A stretch of 51,133 nucleotides of DNA from an uncultured Prevotellaceae bacterium. GTDB taxonomy: Bacteria > Bacteroidota > Bacteroidia > Bacteroidales > Bacteroidaceae. Where the stretch lies: the NCBI GenBank assembly GCA_946406555.1, contig CAMJLB010000002.1, positions 1 through 51,133 on the forward strand. The letters are read 5' to 3'. The notes under the pieces were generated by a model. That model made no database searches. It saw only the letters and a list, made by a program, of their open reading frames with translations, and was not told the origin of the DNA. This document shows, piece by piece, positions 1 through 9,700 of this stretch; the first letter of the stretch is position 1, and each line of letters opens with the position of its first letter. The position numbers were made by a program, and so were the translations under genes.

Positions 1-323
1 TGCAAGACAATGAGATAGATTCACTAAACCGACTCGTCGACATCTTCCTGACCAGCGCGGAAGAACGGGTTAAAGGTCATCGTGACTTGACACTCGACTA
101 CTGGCGCAAGAACGTATATAATTTGCTGACTTTCCAAGAGAAAGACGTTCTTCAAGGTAAAGGCTCTATATCCAATGCTGAAGCAGAAGAAATAGTTCGC
201 AGCAGATACGACATCTTCAATGCCAAGCGTAAGCAACTTGATGCTCAAGATGCAGATGCCGAGGATTTAAAGATGTTGGAAAACTTGGAAAAAAGCATTT
301 TAGGAAAAGACAAAAAACGATAG
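1..323 (+). CDS. RhuM-family protein, C-terminal part (5' end outside window)
   Basis: The frame is open from base 3 and ends at TAG 321-323, giving about 106 residues. The segment resembles the C-terminal part of RhuM-family proteins, first described as a virulence-associated protein in a Salmonella pathogenicity island and now found in many bacterial accessory regions. Seen features: a stretch starting NEIDSLNRLVDIFLTSAEER, then LDYWRKNVYNLLTF, a helical region with NAEAEEIVRSRYD, and a charged tail ending GKDKKR. In-frame TTG at 87 is internal and should not be taken as the start. The molecular function of RhuM proteins is not settled. The N-terminal domain cannot be judged here. The assignment rests on remembered family sequence. 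Confidence 0.75.
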   Translation, partial: QDNEIDSLNRLVDIFLTSAEERVKGHRDLTLDYWRKNVYNLLTFQEKDVLQGKGSISNAEAEEIVRSRYDIFNAKRKQLDAQDADAEDLKMLENLEKSILGKDKKR

Positions 324-325
324 AA

Positions 326-529
326 ATGACAACATCTAGCAAACGAAAAGCGGGCCCTATAATCCCCGGCAGTACCGACATACACTGCGAGATCCAGGCC
401 GTGCCCTTCTTGCGTCCTTTCAGTTGCAAGCGAGCAGAGCTTGAGCGCGCCCAGCTCTCGCAGATGCAGCCCGACGAGCCGTCGGCTGGTTATCTAACCG
501 ATACTTGCCTTACGGCGCAAGACAATTAA
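326..529 (+). CDS. Doubtful small ORF, 67 aa, unknown
   Basis: An ATG two bases after the RhuM stop opens a 67-residue frame. It has no signal peptide, no membrane segment and no recognisable motif; the composition (several Cys, Pro and Arg) is not distinctive. The position right after a stop could mean translational coupling. It may equally be noncoding sequence or remains of a gene between RhuM and the GH106-like gene. I do not recognise it and list it mainly to account for this stretch. Confidence 0.15.
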   Translation: MTTSSKRKAGPIIPGSTDIHCEIQAVPFLRPFSCKRAELERAQLSQMQPDEPSAGYLTDTCLTAQDN

Positions 530-564
530 AAAACTCTTTTTAACAACATAAGAATCAAGACAAT

Positions 565-1962
565 ATGAAGAAACTGTTTATTACCATGCTGTTGCTGCTG
601 CCGCTGACGATGCAGGCGCAGACAAGCAGCCAACAACGAGACCGGCTGTACCAATCGTTTCTGACACCCCCTGACAGCATTCGCGTGGGCTGCTACTATT
701 ACTGGGTGAACGAGCAGGTAGACCCCGAAGGCGTGAGGAAAGACCTGCAGTGGATGAAAGACAACGGCATCACGCTAGCCTTCCTGGCCACCGACATACG
801 CAACCGCACGAGCTGGGATCGCCCCTGGGAGGGGCAGTCGTTCGGCAAGAACAAGTTTCAGAGCCGGCTGTGGTGGAAGAACCTGCGCACGGCGCTGAAG
901 ACCGCCGGCGAGCTCGACATTGAGATGGGCCTCTTCAACTGTCCCGGCTGGAGCCAGTCGGGCGGGCCGTGGATAAAACCAGAGGAGGCCATGCGCAACT
1001 GGACGCCCCAGGGCATCGAGGTGTGCAAGACCGACCGTGGCACCGATGTGGTGTGCAGTCCCTGTTCGCCCGAGGCTGAGGGCCTTGAGGTAGACAAGCT
1101 GTCGAAGACGCACGTGAAGAAACACTTCGAGGCGTTCATCGGCGATATATTGCGGCGCATACCGGCCAAGGACCGGCCGACGCTCACCACCGTGGTTGTC
1201 GACAGCTGGGAGCGTGGCAAGCAGAACTACACCGACTCCATCTTCGAGAAGTTCAGCCAGCGCTTCGGCTATCAGCTCGACTATGCCAACGAGGCCCATC
1301 GTAAAGACCTGAACCGCCTGATAGCCGACCTCGTGGCCACGGAATATATGGGCGGGCTGACAGAGAAAGCCCACGAGTACGGACTGCGCACCTGGTGTGA
1401 GCCTTACGCCCATAGTCCCTTTCCCGGCAACAGCATCAGTTATGGCAGCGCGGCCGACGAGGTGGCGGCCGAGTTCTGGGTGGGCGACCGCAAGTTTCGC
1501 AAAAAAGAGATCGACGCTGCCCTTGGTGCCGCGCGCCGCAGCGGCAAGAACCGCGTGTGGGCAGAGTCGTTCACCGACGGCTGGCCGGAGCTGGCCAAGG
1601 ACGACTGGAGCTTCGAGAAGCTGAAGCCCATCGCCGACCGCTACTTCCATGCCGGCGTCAACGCTTCCATCCTCCATGTGATGATTTCGCAGCCGGGCGA
1701 CGACCGGCAGCCTGCCGTCCGCCCCTGGTTTGGCACCTATTTCGACCGCCGCAGCAAGAACGCCAAGGAGCTGAAACCACTGGTGCTGTATCTGCGCCGC
1801 TGCAACTTCATGCTACAGCTGGGGCAGCCTCTCGATGGGGCCACCGACTGTCGTGTCCTGCCCGACGGCACTAAGATCCGCTTCACTGAACAATCGCTGT
1901 TTGAGGTCGTCTTCCCCGATGGCCGGAAGGAATGCTGGGATCCGGCGCAGGCTTTGAGATGA
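565..1962 (+). CDS. Short GH106-like glycoside hydrolase (alpha-L-rhamnosidase family)
   Basis: A secreted protein of 465 residues with signal peptide MKKLFITMLLLLPLTMQAQ. The body matches the catalytic core of GH106 enzymes, which remove alpha-L-rhamnose from pectic side chains. Visible marks: YYYWVNEQVDPEGVRKDL near residue 45, GLFNCPGWSQSGGPW near residue 130, VVVDSWERGKQNYTDS with E216, CEPYAHSPFPGNSISYG with E279, and WAESFTDG with E334. These acids are the likely catalytic or metal-binding residues, assigned by family resemblance only. Full GH106 proteins are usually about 1,000 residues or more, with beta-sandwich domains; this one stops after the barrel and a short tail. The start follows an AT-rich spacer. 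It lies 83 bp before the GH29 gene on the same strand, probably in one operon. An atypical single-domain enzyme or a shortened, altered one are both possible. Confidence 0.72.
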   Translation: MKKLFITMLLLLPLTMQAQTSSQQRDRLYQSFLTPPDSIRVGCYYYWVNEQVDPEGVRKDLQWMKDNGITLAFLATDIRNRTSWDRPWEGQSFGKNKFQSRLWWKNLRTALKTAGELDIEMGLFNCPGWSQSGGPWIKPEEAMRNWTPQGIEVCKTDRGTDVVCSPCSPEAEGLEVDKLSKTHVKKHFEAFIGDILRRIPAKDRPTLTTVVVDSWERGKQNYTDSIFEKFSQRFGYQLDYANEAHRKDLNRLIADLVATEYMGGLTEKAHEYGLRTWCEPYAHSPFPGNSISYGSAADEVAAEFWVGDRKFRKKEIDAALGAARRSGKNRVWAESFTDGWPELAKDDWSFEKLKPIADRYFHAGVNASILHVMISQPGDDRQPAVRPWFGTYFDRRSKNAKELKPLVLYLRRCNFMLQLGQPLDGATDCRVLPDGTKIRFTEQSLFEVVFPDGRKECWDPAQALR

Positions 1963-2045
1963 CGGGGTTCCCCCTGCATTTTTGACAATACCCCGGAGTG
2001 ATCTGTTGAAAAGCAAAAAAATAACGTAAATAAAAAAACTGAAAC

Positions 2046-3662
2046 ATGAAGAAAATGCTATCCGTGCTCTTTTTGGGCACCAGCCTGTTAGCAGTGCAGG
2101 CGCAGAATGTTCGAATCCCGGTGACACAGCCCCACGAGCAGATGGCCACCGGACGGTATCAGCCTACGTGGGAATCGCTGAGACAACACACGACACCCGA
2201 GTGGTTCCGCGATGCCAAGTTTGGCATCTGGGCACACTGGGGACCGCAATGCGTGGAAGGCTCGGGCGACTGGATGGCCCGCGAGATGTATATAGAAGGC
2301 TCGAAGGCATATAAATACCATGTGGAGCACTATGGGCACCCATCAGAGGTGGGGTTCAAGGACATTCTGCCTCTGTTCAAGGCCGAGCGCTGGAATGCCG
2401 ACGAGCTGGTGCAGCGCTATAAGCGTTGCGGCGCGAAATATTTCTTCGTGCTGGGCAACCACCATGACAACTTCGACCTATGGGACTCGCAGTACCAGCC
2501 ATGGAACTCGGTGAACATGGGACCCAAGCGCGATGTGCTCGATGAATGGGCCAAGGCCGCCAAGAAGGCTGGTCTGCCGCTGGGCATCTCGTTTCATGCC
2601 GACCATGCTTGGACGTGGTATGAGCCGGCACAGCGCTACGACCTGAATGGCAAGAAGGCCGGCGTGTACTATGATGGCCGTCTGACCAAGGCCGACGGCA
2701 AGGGCAAGTGGTGGGAAGGCTACGACCCGCAGCAGCTTTATGCGCAGCAGCACGAGATGAGCGAACGCTCGTGGTGGAACAGGGCCATACACGACCAGTG
2801 GGACTGGACCCATGGCGCTGCATTGCCATCGGCCGAGTTTGTCACCAACTTTTACGACCGCACCCTCGATGCCATCAACCGCTATCAGCCCGACCTGCTC
2901 TACTTCGATGTGACCGTGCTGCCCTTCTATGGCATCAGCGATGCAGGCATGAAGATAGCCACCCATCTGTATAATAAAAACCCGAGGGGAGTGGTGTTCG
3001 GCAAGATCCTGAGTGAAGAGCAGCGGCAGGCCATCACCTGGGATGTGGAGCGCGGAGCACCCAATGAGATCATTCCCGAACCTTGGCAGACGTGCAACTG
3101 CATAGGCGGCTGGCACTATAACACCAGCATCTACGAACGCGACGGCTACAAGACGGCTGCCACGGTAGTGAAACAGCTGGTGGATATCGTGAGCAAGAAC
3201 GGCAATCTGCTGCTCAATATCCCGCTGCGGGCCGATGGGACCTACGACGAGAAAGAGGCGCGGGTGCTCGATGGCCTTGAGGCTTGGATGACACAGAATG
3301 GCGAGAGCATCTTCGGCACACGGCCATGGACTATCTTTGGCGAAGGCCCGATAGCCGAGAAAAACATCAAGATGAACGCCCAGGGATTCAACGACGGGCA
3401 GTATAGTGGCATAGACTATCGCGACATTCGCTTCAACCAGACGAAGAAGTACCTCTATGTCACGCCTATGGGGTGGCCTGCCGATGGCAGGGTAGTGGTG
3501 AAGGCTTTGGCTAAGGGCAATGCTTACCTGAAGAAAAACATCAGTAGCGTGCTACTCTTAGGCTATGGCAAACTGAAAGCTATCCAAACGGCAGATGGCC
3601 TGGTGGTGACGCTGCCCAAGCCAGTGAACGACATCGTTCCTGTCTTGCGGATAGCCAAGTAA
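2046..3662 (+). CDS. Alpha-L-fucosidase, GH29
   Basis: A secreted 538-residue GH29 enzyme that should release alpha-L-fucose by a retaining mechanism in the periplasm or at the cell surface. The signal peptide ends near VQAQ (residue 20). The barrel begins with TPEWFRDAKFGIWAHWG, followed by GAKYFFVLGNHHDNFDLWDS, the standard GH29 region with paired His. The predicted nucleophile is D288 in DLLYFDVTV. The segment GNLLLNIPLRADGTYDEKE around residue 390 is typical of the end of the barrel, and a beta-sandwich-like tail follows. Length is normal for the family. Its neighbour is the GH106-like gene, so the pair looks aimed at rhamnose- and fucose-decorated glycans such as rhamnogalacturonan side chains; the exact linkage cannot be read. 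It converges on the M16 peptidase gene with a 14-bp gap and no obvious terminator. Confidence 0.92.
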   Translation: MKKMLSVLFLGTSLLAVQAQNVRIPVTQPHEQMATGRYQPTWESLRQHTTPEWFRDAKFGIWAHWGPQCVEGSGDWMAREMYIEGSKAYKYHVEHYGHPSEVGFKDILPLFKAERWNADELVQRYKRCGAKYFFVLGNHHDNFDLWDSQYQPWNSVNMGPKRDVLDEWAKAAKKAGLPLGISFHADHAWTWYEPAQRYDLNGKKAGVYYDGRLTKADGKGKWWEGYDPQQLYAQQHEMSERSWWNRAIHDQWDWTHGAALPSAEFVTNFYDRTLDAINRYQPDLLYFDVTVLPFYGISDAGMKIATHLYNKNPRGVVFGKILSEEQRQAITWDVERGAPNEIIPEPWQTCNCIGGWHYNTSIYERDGYKTAATVVKQLVDIVSKNGNLLLNIPLRADGTYDEKEARVLDGLEAWMTQNGESIFGTRPWTIFGEGPIAEKNIKMNAQGFNDGQYSGIDYRDIRFNQTKKYLYVTPMGWPADGRVVVKALAKGNAYLKKNISSVLLLGYGKLKAIQTADGLVVTLPKPVNDIVPVLRIAK

Positions 3663-3676
3663 AGATTGGTGTCTCA

Positions 3677-6559
3677 TCACCTGTAGATGTCTTCTTTGCG
3701 CCACTCTACTACTTTTCCATATTTTTCGAGTGCCTTCATGTCGGTATGCTTCCGGTCGCCAATGACGATCCATACCCGCCGGTTCTTAGCCACATGGTCG
3801 CGGTGGTAGGCCTCTATCTGCTGCGCCGACAGGGTGGTGGCATGCCTTACGACGGCACCGTTGGGGTCTTGTTCGTATCCCATGTCGCGGTTGTCGGCTA
3901 TATACTGTGCCACGTTGCGGAAGGAGGGGTAGCTGTTCTGCACGTCGTTGAGCATCTCCTGTCGTGCCGCCTCGAGGTTTTCTTCCTTCATGGGCATGGC
4001 ATGCATGAGCGAATCGATGGTGTGCATGGCCTGCAGGGTCTTGTCGGCCTGTGTGCCGGTGATGGTGGCGTAGGCCAGCGAGTCGTTGGGGTGCGTGGCC
4101 AGCTGGGGCACCATGCTCAATCCCTGCGTGCTATAGGCCAGCGACTGGAACTCTCGCACGTTCTGGAAAAGCACCGACGACATGCCGCCACCCATGTACT
4201 GGTCCCATAGTTGCTGCTCTGTGCGTTGCTCTTCGGTAGGTGCCGGTGGCAGCTGCTCGTAGCTTACGACGTAGTTCTGTCTGGATTTCGGCACGTGGTA
4301 GAAGAACACCGTGGGCTGACTGTAGCCGATGGTCTTGCGGCTCGTGTCGGCCTGTGGCTTCCGGCATCGGCTCAGCGGCAACGCCTGAGTGGCCATCGCA
4401 GCCACCTGCTTGGCATCGATGCCGCCGCAGTAGAACAGCTCGCAGTCGTAGCCCTGCAGTTCCTGGAAGAGGTCGGTGAGCTGCTTGCCCTTGAGTGCCT
4501 TCACCTCTTTTGCCGACGGCTGTTGCAGATAGGGCGAGGCATTGCCCAGGGCTACCCTCATGAGTGCTGCGGGCAGCACGCTCTCCTTGTCTTCTCCAAA
4601 AGCCTTGTGGTCTACCTTTGCCGTCTGCTTCAGGTCGCTCATCGCCTCGTCGTCGGCCTTGGCGTGGTTTATGAAGTGTGCCAGGAGGGCGAGTGCGGGC
4701 TGCAGCTGGTCGTCGCGGCCGGTGAGCGAGAGGTCAAAGGTCTTGCTCTTGGCCTTGTAGGTGGCGGTGACGCCTATTCGTTGCCATTCTCTCTCGAGCC
4801 GCTGCTTCTTCAGTGAGTCGGTGCCGATGGTGGCGAGCAACGTGGCCAGCTGTTCGAGCAAGGGCGTGTGCCGTGTGCCGTCGAGGTATCGCAGCGTGAA
4901 GGTGAAGATGTCGTTCATCGTGTTCTCCTTGACATAGAGGGTGGCATGCGGCGAGAGGGCGATACGCTGTGCGTCGCCCTCGAAGTCGACCAGCCGTATG
5001 GGCTTGTCGGCCACGGGCAAAGCCTCGAGCTCCTTGGCATACTGCGACTTCGCGCCGGCGTTCTTTGGCTGTATGGGCTTGTATCCCGGCTGCTTCAGCG
5101 TCTCCTTCGGCTCGTTGCCGTATTTCTTGTGCAGCGTGAGGTATTGATTGGTATAGTACTTGTTGGCCACGCGCACGATGTCGTCTTTCGTGATGGTCTT
5201 GATGCGCTCCATCTGGTCGATTACGGCCTGCCACGGCTGGTGTTGCGAGAAGGCATCGAGCATGACGGCTGCGCGGTCGGCGATGGTCTCCAGGCTCTGC
5301 TCGGCCTCCATCAGCGTGGCGCGCTTCAGTTCGTCGAGCGTGGCCTGGCTGAACTGTCCCTGCTTGATGCGCTCCATCTGTGCCAGACAGGCGGTCTTGG
5401 CCTTCTTCATCTTGCCGAAGGGCAGCTTGGGGAGGATGAGCATGAACTGCAGTCCGGCATCGCTGAAGGCCATGCGCCCGGTCATGGCGGCGAGCACCCG
5501 GTGCTCGTTGGTGAGCGAGTCGAGCAGTCCGGCATTGCCATTGTAGAGCAGCTTGTTGGCCACGTCGAGCACCACGCCGTCGGGGTCGTAGTCGGTGGGT
5601 GCCGTCATCACCAGTGCCTCTGCCTTGACGAGCGGTATGGGCAGGCGTATGTCGATGGTGCCTGGCTCGATGGCGGGCGGGGCGACGGCGTTGTTGCGGG
5701 TCGGTGCCGCCACAGCCGGCAGGCGTCCGAAGGTGGCCTCGAGCAGTGGCTGGAGCTGCCGGGGGTCGATGTCGCCGCAGAGTATGAGCCCCATGTTGCC
5801 CGCTACGTAGTATTTCTTGTAGAAAGCCTCCATCTCCGACAGGCGCGGGTTCTTCAGACTCTCGGTGGTGCCGAGCACGGGCTGCCCGTATGGGTGGTCT
5901 CTGAATACGGCCCGCAGTGCCTTTTCCATGGCTCCTCCCATGGCATCGGCCGAACGGTTCTTCTCTTCATACACGTTTTCCAACTCACCCTGAAACAGGC
6001 GGAACACCGGCTTCAGCAGCCGCTCGGAGTTCAGCCAGCACCACTGCTCTATATACTGTGGCAGGAACAGGTTGTGGTAGTAGGTCACGTCGTAGCCCGT
6101 GGCGGCGTTGAGGGCGCTGCCTCCGAAGCGCGATATGAGGCGGTTGAACTCGTTGGGTATGGCATAGTCGGCCGCGCGCAGGCTCAGCTTGTTGATATTG
6201 CGCTGTATGGCGGTGCGCTGTGCGGTGTCGCTGGTGGCAGCCAGCCGGTCGTATTGCGTGGCGATGGAGTCGAGCCAGGGGCGCTCGGCGGCATAGTCGG
6301 TGGTGCCTATGCGGTCGGTACCCTTAAACATGATGTGCTCGAAGTAGTGGGCAATGCCCGTGCCGGGGCAGTCCTTGGCACCGGCGCGCACCACCACGGC
6401 ACCATACACCTTGGGCTGTGAGTGGTCTTCGTTCAGCCATACGGTAAGACCGTTCTTCAGTGTGAACTGTTCCACCTGCAGGCTTCGGGGCTGCTGGGCG
6501 GCGGCCATCAGCGTGTGCAGCAGCAAGATGGCCATGGTAAGGATGCGGAATCTTTTCAT
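3677..6559 (-). CDS. M16-family zinc metallopeptidase (insulinase/pitrilysin type)
   Basis: A 960-residue secreted peptidase with signal peptide MKRFRILTMAILLLHTLMAAAQ. The inverted zinc motif HxxEH is present as HYFEH at residues 71-75, and the third ligand is probably a Glu in ELENVYEEKN further on. The length fits two tandem M16 halves in one chain: an active N-terminal half, and a C-terminal half (from about residue 520) that lacks an HxxEH and helps form the closed chamber. Such enzymes degrade short unfolded peptides in the periplasm. They are widespread in Bacteroidetes and are not specific to glycan loci. A -7 box lies 19-26 bp upstream, so the mRNA leader should be very short. The gene has its own promoter, downstream of the PL11 terminator. 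Confidence 0.93.
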   Translation of the reverse strand: MKRFRILTMAILLLHTLMAAAQQPRSLQVEQFTLKNGLTVWLNEDHSQPKVYGAVVVRAGAKDCPGTGIAHYFEHIMFKGTDRIGTTDYAAERPWLDSIATQYDRLAATSDTAQRTAIQRNINKLSLRAADYAIPNEFNRLISRFGGSALNAATGYDVTYYHNLFLPQYIEQWCWLNSERLLKPVFRLFQGELENVYEEKNRSADAMGGAMEKALRAVFRDHPYGQPVLGTTESLKNPRLSEMEAFYKKYYVAGNMGLILCGDIDPRQLQPLLEATFGRLPAVAAPTRNNAVAPPAIEPGTIDIRLPIPLVKAEALVMTAPTDYDPDGVVLDVANKLLYNGNAGLLDSLTNEHRVLAAMTGRMAFSDAGLQFMLILPKLPFGKMKKAKTACLAQMERIKQGQFSQATLDELKRATLMEAEQSLETIADRAAVMLDAFSQHQPWQAVIDQMERIKTITKDDIVRVANKYYTNQYLTLHKKYGNEPKETLKQPGYKPIQPKNAGAKSQYAKELEALPVADKPIRLVDFEGDAQRIALSPHATLYVKENTMNDIFTFTLRYLDGTRHTPLLEQLATLLATIGTDSLKKQRLEREWQRIGVTATYKAKSKTFDLSLTGRDDQLQPALALLAHFINHAKADDEAMSDLKQTAKVDHKAFGEDKESVLPAALMRVALGNASPYLQQPSAKEVKALKGKQLTDLFQELQGYDCELFYCGGIDAKQVAAMATQALPLSRCRKPQADTSRKTIGYSQPTVFFYHVPKSRQNYVVSYEQLPPAPTEEQRTEQQLWDQYMGGGMSSVLFQNVREFQSLAYSTQGLSMVPQLATHPNDSLAYATITGTQADKTLQAMHTIDSLMHAMPMKEENLEAARQEMLNDVQNSYPSFRNVAQYIADNRDMGYEQDPNGAVVRHATTLSAQQIEAYHRDHVAKNRRVWIVIGDRKHTDMKALEKYGKVVEWRKEDIYR

Positions 6560-6577
6560 TGTGCAGTTTTTTTTTGC

Positions 6578-6585
6578 AAAAATAA
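6578..6585 (-). promoter_or_regulatory. Bacteroidetes -7 box for the M16 peptidase gene
   Basis: On the minus strand this reads TATTTTTG followed by C, matching TAnnTTTG. Transcription should start a few bases further on, only about 10-15 bases before the ATG at 6559. The -33 element is not clear. Confidence 0.55.
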
Positions 6586-6640
6586 GGTTTTAAGCTGAAA
6601 CAGCAATGCGTTTTCAGGAAAAACTGCCAAGGAAAGATGC

Positions 6641-6681
6641 AAAAAAGCCGGCAAAGACAGGTTGTTGCTGCTTTGCCGGCT
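6641..6681 (-). terminator. Rho-independent terminator of the PL11 gene
   Basis: A perfect 11-bp stem (AGCCGGCAAAG at 6646-6656 and its complement at 6671-6681) has a 14-nt loop. On the minus strand a run of U (A6641-6646 on the plus strand) follows directly. It sits 28 bp after the PL11 stop and separates that gene from the M16 gene. Confidence 0.9.
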
Positions 6682-6708
6682 ATGTTCTGTGGTTCTATGT
6701 GTGTAGGC

Positions 6709-9700
6709 TTAGCGCACTACCACCTTCTGTGCCTCGGTGCGCTGTCCGTCGGTCAGCTTCACGATATAGGTGCCAGCGGGCAGTCCCTGCTGTCGTGCCT
6801 CGGTGGCCACGGTCTTCTTCTGCGTGTGCAGTTGTGCCACCTTCGTGCCGCTCAGGGTGTAGACCTCGCAGAAGACCTCGGCCTTCGAGCTGATGCTGCC
6901 GATGCCCGTGGCATCGTTGCTCACGCGCAGCACGCCGGTCTTGTTGGCCAGGCCGCTCACGTCCCAGTACAGCCCGTCGGGCAGTTCGGGCAGCAGCCAT
7001 TTCGGCGTGCCCTGGAAGGTCCTGGTGCATTCCCATACGGTGAACTCGTCGCCCAGCTCTGGGGTGTAGCCCTCTTGCAGCACCACCTGCAGCGTGCCGT
7101 TCATGTTGAGCATGGCGGGCTGCAGCTGCGACTGCTTCGACTTGCCCAGGATCAGTGTCACGGTGGCACCCTCTCTCACGTTCATCATGGCGTTGGTCTT
7201 GAAGGTGCCCGGTGTGGTCTCGTTGGTATACGAGCCGCATGCCACGAGCTCCGATCCGCTGTCGAGGGTCACGGTGTTCATCACGCCCTGTCCCACGATG
7301 CGTGCGCCTTTCCTGACGTAGGTGGCATTCGAGCCATTGACCAGTGTGGTCAGCTTCGACTCGTTGAAGCTCACGGTGCCTTCCTCCACGGTGAGCTGGC
7401 AGTTCAGCTTGCCCAGCGTGATGAGGGTCATCTTGCCGGCGCCGCGCTTGATGAGCTTCGAGGCGCTCTTGGCGATGGTGCCGCCGTAGTCGTCGGTGCG
7501 GTCGCTGGTGACGCCCACCTCTACGTTGAGGTTGAAGTTGCTGTCGTCGGTGCCCACGATCCAGTTGCCCGAGCCGGTGAAGGTGCCCTTGCCTGCCATC
7601 TTGCCCACTACGAAGTCGTGGCCGTTGTTGTTGCAGAGCACGTTCTCGTTGACGCTCAGCGTGGCGTAAGGCAGTCCGTTGGCGTTCTGCAGGTCCATCT
7701 GCGGCTGGTAGCTCTTCTTGTTCTGACGGTTTTCCTTGCCCACGACCACGGTGCCCTCGAAGTTGCTCCAGTCGCCCTGCCAGTAGCAGCGTATGCCGCC
7801 GGTGTACACGTTGAAGGTGCCTTCTCCGGTGAGCGTTCCCTTGTAGGTAGAGCGGAATCCGCCATAGAACGTGCCGCTGTAGCCCTTGGGCACTACGAAG
7901 TTGGCCGTGTTGTCGATGTTGCTGCTCTCGTTGTTGGCCGCCCAGAGCGTTCCGTTGCGGAACTCCACGGTGGCGGGCAGCTGGTCTTTGCCACTGCTCT
8001 CCACGGCGTTCACGCGTCCGCCCTTGATGGTGAGCTGGCCGAAGGTGTTGTTCGTGCCCAGTGTCATGGTGCCTGCTCCGGTCTTGTTGACCGTGGCGCC
8101 TACGCCCTTGAATCCCTTGTTGTAGGTGAGCGAGAGTCCCGACGGCACGTCGATGTTCACCTCTCCGTTTACGTAGAAGGGCTGGTCGGTGATGACAGGC
8201 TGTGACACACGGAAGGTGGCACCGTCGTTGAGCGTCACGCGCTGGCTGGCGTTGCCCAGTGCGCCATAGGCGATGCCGGTGAGGTTGGCAAGCGAGTTCA
8301 CCTCGAGCGTGCCGGCGTTGACGGTGGTGGCCCCGGTGCGGTTCTCGGTGTTGATGGTCACCTTGGCCGTGCCGTTCTTGGTGATGGTGCCGCGGCCGAG
8401 TATGCTGTCGCCCGTGAGGGTGTAGGCCAGCGTGTTGTTGTTGAAGGTGATGCTGTTGGGGCTCACGGCGCCCTTGATGACCACGTTGCCCGTCTTGGCC
8501 TGGTCGTCGAACACGATGTCGTCGCCCTGTGCTGCATACACCACCTCATCGCCATTGAGGAAGTTCTTCGTGTCGGCCAGGTCCCATACGTTGCTTTCGG
8601 CCGTTCCGTTCCACACCACGGTGGTAGCCTCGCGCATGTCTTCGAGCACGAGGTAGAGCTTGCCGTCGGCCTGCTCGAGCAGGAAGCGCTTGCCGCTGAT
8701 GCCCTCCACGAGCAGGTCGCTCACGTCGCCTTCCACGGCAGCCACGCTTCCCAGGAGGTAGCGTCCGGCAGCGAGGCTGTTCACGTCGCCTGCAAATTCG
8801 AGCACCGGGGTCTTGTATTTCGGCCCGTAGCTCCAGTCGCGGGTGTCTATCACGAGTTTCTGTGCGTTCAGCTGGTCTATGTCGGTTCCCTTCACGTCGA
8901 GCACCACGCGCGAGCCGAAGCCCAGGGTGAGCGTCGAGGCGGTGATGGCCCCCACGTTGTCTTTGCCTCCGGGGCAGATGGTGGCGTTGTAGTCGGCCTT
9001 CAGCCCGCCCAGGAACTGTCCGCCGTTGCTGATGAGGGTGGTGTGGCGGTTCAGCCATACGGGCGATGCCTGCATGGTTCCGTCGAAGACGAGCGTTCCC
9101 TGCCAGATGTTGGTCTCGCCGGTGTGGGCCTCGGTCACGTTGGGCAGCACGAGCGTGCCCTCGCCCTGCTTCACGAGGCGGGTGGTGCCGGTGAAGGCGC
9201 CGCCCGTGAGCGTGGTGGTATAATTAACAACGGTACGCGCGGGAGCCTTCGGCGTGCCGCTGGTGGCCTGCTGCGAGCCCGAGCCCTTCACCCAGGCCGG
9301 TGTGTTCACGGTGAGGATGTAGGGGCTGGCACCGTTGGCCACGGCGATGGTCTTGTCTTCATATCCCGAGACGAGCAGGTGGTCGGCGGTGGTCTCTATG
9401 GTAGCGCCATTGGCCACCTCGGTGCGTCCGGTGAGCATGAGTGGCGGCGGGGCCATGGTGATGCCCTCAAGCTCGCCGAGGAAGAAGCTGGTCTGTGGCG
9501 GCTGGTTGTAGCCCACGTTCTGCCAGCACATGCCATTGCGGTATACGTGGTCGTGCCATAGCGTGTAGATGGGATATTCGGTGGCGTAGGTGGTGCAGAA
9601 GATGCGCATGGCCGAGTTGTCGCTGGTGCGCAGCACCACCTCTTCGCGCCAGTCGCCGAGTATGTCGCCCTGTGCCGACGGGTTGCACTTCGACGAGTTG

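Noticed and set aside
775..1677. Long minus-strand open frame of 300 codons inside the GH106-like gene
   Set aside because: It is a shadow of a GC-rich gene: no promoter or start context, and the plus strand carries the conserved motifs.
2105..2120. Sequence resembling a tRNA T-arm (GTTCGAATCCC)
   Set aside because: It lies in the GH29 coding region and has no acceptor, D or anticodon stems around it.
6637..8205. Plus-strand open frame of 522 codons opposite the PL11 gene
   Set aside because: Mirror of the coding strand; it begins inside the PL11 terminator and shows no domain.
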